Shown piece after piece: positions 24,646 through 33,263 of a DNA stretch of 64,000 nucleotides. Position 1 is the first letter of the stretch. The number at the start of each line of letters is the position of its first letter. Source of the stretch: JBEEOW01 sp041191405. GTDB lineage: Bacteria > Bacteroidota > Bacteroidia > Cytophagales > UBA9547. The stretch is taken from assembly GCA_041191405.1 (NCBI GenBank), contig JBEEOW010000024.1, positions 1 through 64,000 on the forward strand. Reading direction: 5' to 3'. The translations under genes and the position numbers were made by a program. The notes beneath the pieces are model-generated. The model did not search any database, was not told the origin of the DNA, and saw only the letters and a program-made list of their open reading frames with translations.

Positions 24646-25842
24646 TCACACCTTCACCGTTTTTATCAAAACTTGCTCTTTGTTCATTAATGTAGTTGCA
24701 AAAATATAGCAATCTCCCCCATCGTTTATTTTGAGTTTCTTTTTTAATTCTTCAGGAGTTAAAGTAAAATTTCGGCAAGCTATATTTGCTTTTTTTACAT
24801 TCAACAAGGCTAATGATTTTTTATTAAATGGAATTACTGTTTCTATTTTAAATATTCTTCCATGAAAATCGGATACTAAATTTTCTGAAGTATACAAATG
24901 AGAATGAGGATGTAACTTATTTAAATTCCAATGGTTTGCAATCAATTTATACGGACCAGCTTTCATTAAACCGGCATGTGGCTCATATAAATATTGTTGC
25001 GGTAAACTGTAATTTGTTTCTGCATTTTTTTCCTTTGAATAGTCAAAATCAAACTCTTCAATTGAATCATCATTTTTTAAAGAAATAGCTTTAATGTGTA
25101 AATCTTCGCTTTTATATGGACTTGAAATTACAATCAACTCTTTACATTCATTTTGAGCAGCGAGTACTACAACTTCATTCACAAAAAACTGATTGCCAAT
25201 AGCTATCGCTTCAGCAATATCAATCATTGGGGAGTTTTTTATGACAATTTGATTGCATTTATCTTTGGCAAGCGAAGTAATGTCCAACACATTTGGTTCA
25301 CAATCAGCATAAGAAACTACTTTTTTGCCTTCTTTTCTACGGGCTGGATCAGCATAAATTATGTCAATTGGAGTTGTTAATTCATCGATAAACTTTAGTC
25401 CATCTTCATTTATCACTTCAACATTTGTCAAACCCAACACTGAAATATTATGCTTACAAATTTCACAAAGCAAACTATCACGCTCAACATAATATACTTT
25501 TTTAGCAGTTTGTGCAAAATGTAAAGCATCAATTCCCATTCCACCGGTAATATCAGCAACGATTTTATCTTTAAACCATGCTGCTTTGTATTGAGCAGTT
25601 TTTTGCGAAGAGGCTTGTTCAACCGAAATCATAGGTGGGAAAACCCAATTCTCTAAACTTGCCCAAACTGGAAATTTATTAGCAGATTTGCGTTTACCTT
25701 CTAACTGAGCAGCAACAATTTTGGCATAAGGTAAATTGTGGTATTTCAACAAAAACGCATTTACATCATTGTTTCCCCAATCCTTAATTAGCTTTTTAAC
25801 TTCCAAAGAAGTTGCAATTTGTATGTAGTTAAAAGTTTCCAT
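24646..25842 (-). CDS. Class I SAM-dependent methyltransferase with THUMP-like domain
   Basis: 398 residues. The Rossmann-type SAM-binding motif is VADITGGMGIDALHFA (about residues 93-108), followed by the acidic motif YYVERD and the catalytic-loop-like IIYADPARRKEGKKV (about 157-171). The C-terminal 100 residues (ACRNFTLTPEELKKKLKINDGGD) correspond to the THUMP-like domain of this Bacteroidota family. An RNA substrate is plausible from the domain pairing but not demonstrated. Cytoplasmic. Convergent with the archaemetzincin gene, with only 17 bp between stops. Confidence 0.82.
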   Translation of the reverse strand: METFNYIQIATSLEVKKLIKDWGNNDVNAFLLKYHNLPYAKIVAAQLEGKRKSANKFPVWASLENWVFPPMISVEQASSQKTAQYKAAWFKDKIVADITGGMGIDALHFAQTAKKVYYVERDSLLCEICKHNISVLGLTNVEVINEDGLKFIDELTTPIDIIYADPARRKEGKKVVSYADCEPNVLDITSLAKDKCNQIVIKNSPMIDIAEAIAIGNQFFVNEVVVLAAQNECKELIVISSPYKSEDLHIKAISLKNDDSIEEFDFDYSKEKNAETNYSLPQQYLYEPHAGLMKAGPYKLIANHWNLNKLHPHSHLYTSENLVSDFHGRIFKIETVIPFNKKSLALLNVKKANIACRNFTLTPEELKKKLKINDGGDCYIFATTLMNKEQVLIKTVKV

Positions 25843-25960
25843 TGATACAAATTTCTAAAAAATAAGGGAATATCAAGTATAAAAACATAAAGTTATATCA
25901 ATAGCAATCATTAAATAACCCAACAAAAAGTAACACTTCTGCTTAAATATGGTAAATTTT

Positions 25961-26017
25961 ATAAAATACCTTACGTTTGACAAGGTCATTTACCGTTGTC
26001 AACGTAAGGTATTTTAT
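25961..26017. repeat. Inverted repeat of the TTGACAA family, after the macroglobulin gene
   Basis: Arms 25961-25983 and 25996-26017 pair over about 22 bp with a single bulge, around a 12-nt loop. The core (ACGTTTGACAAGG...CGTTGTCAACGT) is shared with copies at 35717 and 42412. It begins about 10 bp beyond the stop of the 26028-32204 gene and could also act as its terminator. Confidence 0.85.
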
Positions 26018-26027
26018 ATATTTAGTT

Positions 26028-29000
26028 TTATTTCTCCACATTCACCCTAACACCTTCCGAATGAGTTGTAAATTCGGGAGCGTACATACTTTGCATGATG
26101 GTTATACCATTTGAGAAATTACCTTTTTGTGAAACTCTCAATGGGTATTCAAATACATAAGTTCCTTTGGGTAAATATCCAATGAAAAAGTTCATTGATA
26201 GGTCTTTAGGAGATTCGTAATAGTATAATCCATCTTGGAAACGGTATGTTGATAATGTTGCCAATGGTTCAAATGCACTTGCTCTCATGTCTTTCAAATG
26301 CACATATTCCATTGCTCTGTCAACATTTATTTCTATTCGTACTTTTACTACATCTCCAACTTGTAAACTTGTGTTTGTATCAATTGGGGTAATAACCAAA
26401 CCTTTGTCAGTATTTACTTGAAGGAAGAGTTTTTTATTGATTTTTAGTGGCGTTTCCGCAGGAGTTATTTTGTCTAATTGTTCAAAATATTGCCAATAAG
26501 CTGCTCCCCAAGCTACGCCTTCGTCTTTTTTAGTAACAGTTATTTTGCCCATTTCAGGTGTAATTGCCGATCCTGTAAATGAGGTTTTGAAATAGCCTGT
26601 ACCAGCTTCTACTTTGGTGTCGGGTAAATTACTAGGGTCAATAGTTTGGTTACCAAGTTTAATTTCAACGAGTTGATTAGACTCTAATACATTTGCACCT
26701 CTACGAAGAAGGGCATAACAAGCCTCAGCAGTTGCTCTGGTAGTTTTCCAGTCTTGTGTTTGTTTTTGTTTTAGCAACCAAACTTTTAAGTTTTCAACAC
26801 TTTTTTGGTCTTTGGCTACTTCATCAAAAACTTCTATTAACAAGGCTTGTGTTTCAATAGGTGCTTGGTACCAATACAATCCACGGTCTTGTTTCCAATA
26901 CATACCCATTTCTTCTGAGTAAATGGCTTTTTCTTTGAATGATTTAATGATGATTGCAGGAATTGTAGCAACGCCATTTCTATGTAAAGCCAAACACAAC
27001 ATGGCTTGCATATAAATGCTGTTTTGTGTCCAATAAGTGGTGCCTTGTTTTAAGAAATAATCAAAAGCAACCTTGTGATTTTTATTTACAGGAATATCTT
27101 TGAAATAGCTACGTAAATACAAATAATGAATATTGATGTAAGATAAATGATTGTCTTTCAGTTTTAAATGACCTTTTTTCTCTGATGCCAGCAACTCTTT
27201 ATAATCATTGTACATTTCTTGGTCAATGTATTTAATCGCATTTTTTACCATTGTCCAATTGGCTTCATTTGTTCGTACCGACTCAACTCCCAACACATCT
27301 AAATGCCCCATACCTGCAATGATATGTTGCGTCATGTATCTATCTTCGGGCATGCCAGCGAACCAAGAAAAACCACCATTGGGCGATTGTGCTTTTTGTA
27401 TTTTTTCAAAAGCTTTGTCTTTTTCCTGACTCATTTTATTGAGGTCAAACAACAATGCAACGGCACGTTTGCGTTGAGATTCATCTTTTGCCTGTAAAAC
27501 CCAAGGTGTTTCTTCTAAAAGGGCAGATTTAAGTTCCTGATTTTTTTCAAGATTGGATAATAATGCATCAGGTTGAATGGTGCTCCAAGTATCAAAAACT
27601 TGTTTTATGCGAGGATTTGAATTGGCAATATTTGATGCAATACTATTGGCATAAAATCTACTAAATGTTTGCTCAACACATTCGTAAGGATATTCCATTA
27701 AATACGGTAAGGCTTGAATTGCATACCATGCAGGATTTGAGGTAAATTCTAAGGTGAATTTGTGGTTACGAAGTGTGGTAGATGTATTGTTTACTAACTT
27801 ATCGAAAGTGAAGTTTTTGGATTCGTTACCTCTAATTGGCAAAGGCAGTGATTCTGTTACAAGCATTGAATTGGTAACTACTGGCAAAATCATTTCTTCA
27901 CCATCAGAGAAATTACCAGATTTCGCCACCACTTTATACATTACAGCCTGCAAACCAGTTGGGATTTCTATATTCCACTCCAATTGAATACTTTGACCAG
28001 CTTTGGCTGTAAAGTTTTGGATTGCATTGGTGATTTTTAATTTTTCATTGATAGGTTGCATGGTAAGTGCATCGAAAAATTCTAATTGTGCCTGACCGTT
28101 TAATTCTTTATCAGATAAACTTGATATTTTAACCGAAAAAGCCATTTTGTCATTTTCACGGAAAAAACGAGGTTGATTAGGCACTACCATTAATTCTTTT
28201 TGGGTTACAAGCTCTTTACTTACAAAGCCAGATTTTAAAACTTTGGTATGTGCAAAACCTAACATTTTCCAGCGGGTTAATGCTTCTGGAATGGTAAAAC
28301 TAATACTTAGTTCGCCTTTTTCGTTGGTAAGTAATTGTGGGTAAAAGAAGGCTGTTTCATTGAAATTTGTTCTTGCTTTTACTGTTGAGAAATCTTGGGG
28401 TGCTGGTTCGGTTTTAGGCTGAAGTTTATTATTGTTTTGTGCCCATTGATATGTAATTCCCTTTATTCCTGATACGGTTTCCTTATATTTTGCAGATGCA
28501 ATTGGTGCTGCCAATCCTCCACCTCCTCCAGTATGTATAGCACCACCACTGGCAGCACTTCGAACTTCATATTGAGGTTCTTCATCTGTATCTTCATATA
28601 CTCGATGAGAATAGTAAAAACAATTAAACCAATTTAATTGATAAAATTGAGGGTAAATATTTAGATCAACTTTGTAATCTAAATTCCAATTGTTTGAATA
28701 ATTGCTAAAATACTTCTGACCAAATCCATTTTGGCTTGACCAACCTAAAGAAATATTATTGTTTGCCCAAAAGTCTGCATTCCATTCGTTTACTCTAAAA
28801 GCATCCAATGAAGCATCATATAAGGTAGCTACCATTTCAGAAACAAGTTGGGTGATATTTTTTCCTGAAATTTTGATTTTCCACTCTTCTTTTTCGCCTG
28901 GTTGTAATTTGTCTCTAAAAGTTTCAAAAGCAATATCAAGTTCTTTGTTTGAAAATGGCACTTGAATGGTGGCAGTTTTGGTGTATAATCTATTGTTTAA

Positions 29001-32000
29001 TACAAAAGTAAAATGAACACCAATATTACCTCTGTAATTTTCAAAAATAGGTATTTCAATTGTTTTTTGTTCGTTTTTTAATTCAATCCATTCACTTGCA
29101 ATAATTTTATTATCAAGTTCAATTTCATACAAAACCTTTGTTTTTGTAGCACTTGTTCCAATTAGGATTTTGGCATTTTGCCCAGGTTCTACAGTATTAG
29201 TCAATACATTAATATATTGATTTTCAGGAGAGGATAATTGTTTTTCAGTCAATGAGTAAATAGTAAAATAGCTAATTGATTTTACTTCTTGCCCAAATTT
29301 ATCTTTTGAAATTAATTCAACAAGATATTTGCCAGAAGGCGCATTCTTTAATGAAGCCAAACTAAATGCTTGTTTCAGCTCAGTATCAAAATCTTGTTTT
29401 AGGACTTCAATATTTTTTTCCCAAGTATAAAAATTACTTTCATCGGCATATTCATCAAAAGGAAATAATTGAGCATATTCTTCTTTCGTAAAAATTTGTT
29501 TATCAGCTTGAGGCCAATAGCGATTTCTATAAGCTTTGGTAGGTTGTTTTAAACTATAAATACTGATTTTACCTTTGGCTGGTTCAAATTCGCCTGCAAG
29601 GTTTTGGGTATTTATTTTATACTCTTTATTCCAAGAATCAAGGTTTTGTTTGTCTAAATCTGTGATGTTAGTTGAAATTTCAAGTGCTTTGTAAGCAACT
29701 GAAATAGTACTCGATGTGCTATGCGTTTCGCCATTTATATCAGTTACATCAGCATAAATTGTGTAGGTGAAAGTTGGGTCTGATTCATGTGTAATAGTTG
29801 GGTCGGCAAGGGCAATAAAATTGATTTTATATTTACCTAATTCATCGGTTTGGGCATTCCCATTTAAAATTTCAACAGAAGATGAGTTTTCAAAATTTAC
29901 TCTTTTGTAATAACCCCAAAATGGAAAACGAACTTCACGCACAATTCTGTATTGTACTTTTGCTCCATCAATGGGTGTTCCTGAATAAGATTTTGCAAAT
30001 AAAGTAGCATTTACATTTTCATTTAATTTGAATGAACCTTTGATTTGTTCAAATTTTACTTCAAATTTTGGTCTTTTGTATTCTTCAACTGAAAAGGATA
30101 TTATGCTTTCATCTTCACTTGATTCTAATTCCATATTACCCAACAAACCTTCTGAAGGTGCTGTAAATGAGCCTTTAAAAGTGCCGAATTCATTTGTAAC
30201 TACATCAATTGATGAAACTTTTTCACCATTTACATCATTTAATAAAATAGTAGTTTTGTAATTGGGTATAATTTCAGAAGCTTTTCCATCAGTTGAAATT
30301 GCCAAACCTGTAAATTGAATTGTTTGTCCCGGACGATAAATAGCCCTATCCATAAAAAACAAAACTTTTTGAGATTTTACAGGTTCGGTATTTTTATATT
30401 GATAAAATGATTCGTTATAATAGTTATCTAATTGTAAGGTAGAGTTGAAATCATCACCCAATGAAATATTTATATAAAAATTGGCTCTATTTTGCGAAGG
30501 AATATTTACAAATCCATTTTTGTCAGTTACTAAGCTTATTCCTTTTGAAGGAATAATTGATTTATCATAACTACTAATAAAAGTGGTGACTTCCGCTCCA
30601 ACTATTGGGGCGCCGTTAGTTCTGTTTAATATATAAAAATCAGTTGTGCCATTTTTAGTATTTCGGTGTACATAGCTAATGTTTGAAACTCTTGTAAATG
30701 CGTAAGTTAATGCATTATTTTCTGTACTAAAGTTTTCGTTATTACTTAATAATATCATGTAAGCACCAACAGGTAAGTCATCTAATTTTATTTCGGAGCT
30801 ATGTGGTTGAAAATCTCCATCAATCGGTAAAGTATAAGAACCTGATTTTTCGAAAGTTTTTGAAATGTAATAAGACAAGAATTTTACATGTTTATTTTTA
30901 TCATAATTTCTTTCCCATTCATTTGGTTGTTCTTTAATTTCAGCTTTATTAGTTTTAATAATTCTGTAATAAATTTTGTTTACATTTTTATAACTTAATA
31001 ATGCCTTAAAAGGCAAATTTGGAGCATTAACCTCTTCTGTAACAGCTGAAATGGATTTTTGAGCAATATCATTTTGTAAACTAGCACAATCTTGTGCTCC
31101 TCTTGAATTTGGAAAACGAGATTTTGCTTTTTCGCATAAATCATAAGCTGTTTTTTTATCCCATTTATGATTTTCATTTTCAAGTGGTTTATACTGATTT
31201 CCTAGTTCATTATATAGTTTTGCAATTTCGTAACTTACTACAGTTGAAATTTCATATTGAATTACTTTTTGTTCTAAATTTTGTAAAGCTTTTAAAAGTA
31301 AATCATTCTTGTTTGCTGATGTATGATTCTGAGCTACAAAACGTAAGCGTTTAAGCTCAATTTCTACTAAGGCATCTGGATTCTCATCATTTAAATGAAA
31401 TTTGGTTATTTCCTGCAAGTATTTTAAAGCTTGAAATTTTAAAGAAAGAGAATCTTTACTTGTTATATTTAAGTTGACAAAATTGTTTGCATCTGCAAAA
31501 TATTCCTCTTTATCCAAACTAAAAAAATAAGCTGGACGAGTAATATTTGGTTCTTCATTCAAAAAGAAATCAATGGCACGATGTGCTAAAAAATCATAAA
31601 TTGTTGGGCGAAGTTTGTCGCCAATACTGTTTCCTTTATCAAGAACTTGTTTGTAAGTTTCTGTTTTTAAGGTTTTTAATTTTTCTTTATCCAACAATGA
31701 ATTTTGGTATTCTTTAATGGTTTCTTTTACAATTTGATTGATACTCCAAGTTGCAATGTTTTTATTATCATAGTTGATTGTTTCTGTTCTTTCAGAAAAA
31801 CCCCAACGATTATTTTCATAATACTGCCAATACATTTCTGCAAGCATTGAGTGTAATAGAGGCTTTGCTGGGAATTGAGCTGTTTTAATTTCAGCTTTTA
31901 GTTTTTCAATATTGGCTACAAATCCGTTTTCGTTTTGATAGTCATTATATTTCATTTGATAAATAATAGCTTTTACCAAATGGTCGGTACAGTTTTCTTT

Positions 32001-32204
32001 TTTGGCTTGTTTGTAAATTTTGTTTACCTCAACAAGTGCTGATTTGGGTAATTGTTTGTTTGCAAAATCATATACTTTTTCCCATGTTTTATCATAGGAA
32101 AATTTTTCAACAGGTTTTGTAGTTGAAGGTTTTGTTTGTGCAAAAACATTATTAATAAACAGTATTAAAAATGTGATTAGAGAGAATTTTAAATATATTT
32201 TCAT
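26028..32204 (-). CDS. Bacterial alpha-2-macroglobulin
   Basis: A 2058-residue secreted macroglobulin, thought to trap attacking proteases near the cell surface. The signal peptide ends at NVFAQ (residue ~23). A ~380-residue helical N-terminal region of the Bacteroidota type comes next. The MG2-type domain carries YRPGQTIQFTG near residue 625. A bait/linker region near 1200-1230 holds a Gly-rich run (TGGGGGLAAP). The A2M domain has LTRWKMLGFAHT, and the thioester domain CVEQ has C1509 and Q1512, so the thioester can form. The C-terminus has further MG folds. There is no lipobox and no adjacent pbpC, the usual partner in proteobacteria. Full length and intact. Confidence 0.93.
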   Translation of the reverse strand: MKIYLKFSLITFLILFINNVFAQTKPSTTKPVEKFSYDKTWEKVYDFANKQLPKSALVEVNKIYKQAKKENCTDHLVKAIIYQMKYNDYQNENGFVANIEKLKAEIKTAQFPAKPLLHSMLAEMYWQYYENNRWGFSERTETINYDNKNIATWSINQIVKETIKEYQNSLLDKEKLKTLKTETYKQVLDKGNSIGDKLRPTIYDFLAHRAIDFFLNEEPNITRPAYFFSLDKEEYFADANNFVNLNITSKDSLSLKFQALKYLQEITKFHLNDENPDALVEIELKRLRFVAQNHTSANKNDLLLKALQNLEQKVIQYEISTVVSYEIAKLYNELGNQYKPLENENHKWDKKTAYDLCEKAKSRFPNSRGAQDCASLQNDIAQKSISAVTEEVNAPNLPFKALLSYKNVNKIYYRIIKTNKAEIKEQPNEWERNYDKNKHVKFLSYYISKTFEKSGSYTLPIDGDFQPHSSEIKLDDLPVGAYMILLSNNENFSTENNALTYAFTRVSNISYVHRNTKNGTTDFYILNRTNGAPIVGAEVTTFISSYDKSIIPSKGISLVTDKNGFVNIPSQNRANFYINISLGDDFNSTLQLDNYYNESFYQYKNTEPVKSQKVLFFMDRAIYRPGQTIQFTGLAISTDGKASEIIPNYKTTILLNDVNGEKVSSIDVVTNEFGTFKGSFTAPSEGLLGNMELESSEDESIISFSVEEYKRPKFEVKFEQIKGSFKLNENVNATLFAKSYSGTPIDGAKVQYRIVREVRFPFWGYYKRVNFENSSSVEILNGNAQTDELGKYKINFIALADPTITHESDPTFTYTIYADVTDINGETHSTSSTISVAYKALEISTNITDLDKQNLDSWNKEYKINTQNLAGEFEPAKGKISIYSLKQPTKAYRNRYWPQADKQIFTKEEYAQLFPFDEYADESNFYTWEKNIEVLKQDFDTELKQAFSLASLKNAPSGKYLVELISKDKFGQEVKSISYFTIYSLTEKQLSSPENQYINVLTNTVEPGQNAKILIGTSATKTKVLYEIELDNKIIASEWIELKNEQKTIEIPIFENYRGNIGVHFTFVLNNRLYTKTATIQVPFSNKELDIAFETFRDKLQPGEKEEWKIKISGKNITQLVSEMVATLYDASLDAFRVNEWNADFWANNNISLGWSSQNGFGQKYFSNYSNNWNLDYKVDLNIYPQFYQLNWFNCFYYSHRVYEDTDEEPQYEVRSAASGGAIHTGGGGGLAAPIASAKYKETVSGIKGITYQWAQNNNKLQPKTEPAPQDFSTVKARTNFNETAFFYPQLLTNEKGELSISFTIPEALTRWKMLGFAHTKVLKSGFVSKELVTQKELMVVPNQPRFFRENDKMAFSVKISSLSDKELNGQAQLEFFDALTMQPINEKLKITNAIQNFTAKAGQSIQLEWNIEIPTGLQAVMYKVVAKSGNFSDGEEMILPVVTNSMLVTESLPLPIRGNESKNFTFDKLVNNTSTTLRNHKFTLEFTSNPAWYAIQALPYLMEYPYECVEQTFSRFYANSIASNIANSNPRIKQVFDTWSTIQPDALLSNLEKNQELKSALLEETPWVLQAKDESQRKRAVALLFDLNKMSQEKDKAFEKIQKAQSPNGGFSWFAGMPEDRYMTQHIIAGMGHLDVLGVESVRTNEANWTMVKNAIKYIDQEMYNDYKELLASEKKGHLKLKDNHLSYINIHYLYLRSYFKDIPVNKNHKVAFDYFLKQGTTYWTQNSIYMQAMLCLALHRNGVATIPAIIIKSFKEKAIYSEEMGMYWKQDRGLYWYQAPIETQALLIEVFDEVAKDQKSVENLKVWLLKQKQTQDWKTTRATAEACYALLRRGANVLESNQLVEIKLGNQTIDPSNLPDTKVEAGTGYFKTSFTGSAITPEMGKITVTKKDEGVAWGAAYWQYFEQLDKITPAETPLKINKKLFLQVNTDKGLVITPIDTNTSLQVGDVVKVRIEINVDRAMEYVHLKDMRASAFEPLATLSTYRFQDGLYYYESPKDLSMNFFIGYLPKGTYVFEYPLRVSQKGNFSNGITIMQSMYAPEFTTHSEGVRVNVEK

Positions 32205-32227
32205 TTTAAGAGAGATTAATGACGGAA

Positions 32228-32283
32228 GACTTAAGACTTAAGACTTAAGATATTAGATTTAAGATTTTAGACTTAAGATATTT
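32228..32283. repeat. Heptad array, 8 units
   Basis: Eight consecutive 7-bp units, exactly in phase over 56 bp. Four are GACTTAA and the others are variants (GATATTA, GATTTAA, GATTTTA, GATATTT). It lies between the alpha/beta hydrolase 3' end and the macroglobulin start. Confidence 0.95.
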
Positions 32284-32320
32284 TATTAACTGATTTAACT
32301 ATAGAATTATTATTTATTAT

Positions 32321-32355
32321 ACTGATTACTGATTACTGAGAACTGAAAACTTCTA
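32321..32355. repeat. Heptad array overlapping the hydrolase stop codon
   Basis: Five 7-bp units of the form ACTGATT/ACTGAGA/ACTGAAA. The hydrolase stop codon (32333-32335) and its last codons (FSSQ) are encoded by array units. Confidence 0.88.
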
Positions 32356-32989
32356 ACAAAATTTCCGACACAACCTCAGCTCTATTTACAATCATTAAGT
32401 GTCCAGCATTTTTGATTAGATAATTGGGTTTGAAATTATTAATTGGTAAAATTCTATCCTTGCTTCCATGAATTCTGATAAATGAATTGTCGTTACAAGT
32501 CAGTTTCCAATTCGCAATTTCATTGATAGCCCAAAAGGTAAATGCAGGATTTGATGCACCAATTATTTCTTTCAATAAAGCTTTGTCGGTATTGTTTTCA
32601 GTACTAAAAAGCCAATTGGTTATAAAATTAACTTTTGTACTCGAACTTTTAGGAATTAATTTGTTCAATTCTATCAAACCCGCCAATCTATAATAAAAAG
32701 GTAATTCAAACTTATTTTTTACAGAAGAGATAAGAATCACTTTTTGTGGTTTTAAAAACTGCGCAATTTCTGTACATACCATTCCTCCAAAAGATAAACC
32801 TAAAAGTATAAAAGGTTGGGTTGTATCAATATCTTTTGATATTCTTTGGGCATACTCACCGATTGATTCATTTTTAATTGGGTGAATCCAATCAATATGA
32901 AAAATATTTAGATGGGTAGGAAATGTTAAGTATTTAAAAGCCCTTTTGTCGGCACCTAATCCGCTAAATATATACACATTCATACTCAA
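32333..32989 (-). CDS. Alpha/beta hydrolase
   Basis: 218 residues, cytoplasmic. The nucleophile elbow is GLSFGG (serine near residue 70). The acid is probably in HGSKDRILP and the catalytic histidine in NAGHLMIV near the C-terminus, in the correct family order. The oxyanion-side loop is FSGLGADKRAF at the N-terminus. The lid is short. Substrate unknown; small esters or thioesters are typical. The C-terminal FSSQ and the stop codon lie within a 7-bp repeat array. ATG 32989 has another Met two codons later that could equally be used. Confidence 0.85.
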   Translation of the reverse strand: MSMNVYIFSGLGADKRAFKYLTFPTHLNIFHIDWIHPIKNESIGEYAQRISKDIDTTQPFILLGLSFGGMVCTEIAQFLKPQKVILISSVKNKFELPFYYRLAGLIELNKLIPKSSSTKVNFITNWLFSTENNTDKALLKEIIGASNPAFTFWAINEIANWKLTCNDNSFIRIHGSKDRILPINNFKPNYLIKNAGHLMIVNRAEVVSEILLEVFSSQ

Positions 32990-33263
32990 AAAAGATTTTT
33001 ATAAAATTATGTAAATATTTTATAAAATTATAATTGTACTGAAAAATGTTATTTTTGTACTTTACCGATATAAAAATACACAAAACAATGATTACCAAAC
33101 CATTATTTAATAATCAATATAAGCAAGACTATAAGAATATTGTATTATTGTTTTAGATAGTATTTAGACACATTTTTAGGTAAAACATTTTGTTGGTTAC
33201 CTTGTTAAGGTATTGTATATTTACAATAAATTTTTGCGTTATACCAAGAAACCCCATATAATT

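Noticed and set aside
32228..32283. GACTTAA array as CRISPR or direct-repeat operator
   Set aside because: Units are 7 bp, contiguous and degenerate; no spacers.
33213..33263. Upstream start of chitinase at 33213
   Set aside because: It would place 17 basic residues before an ideal signal peptide.
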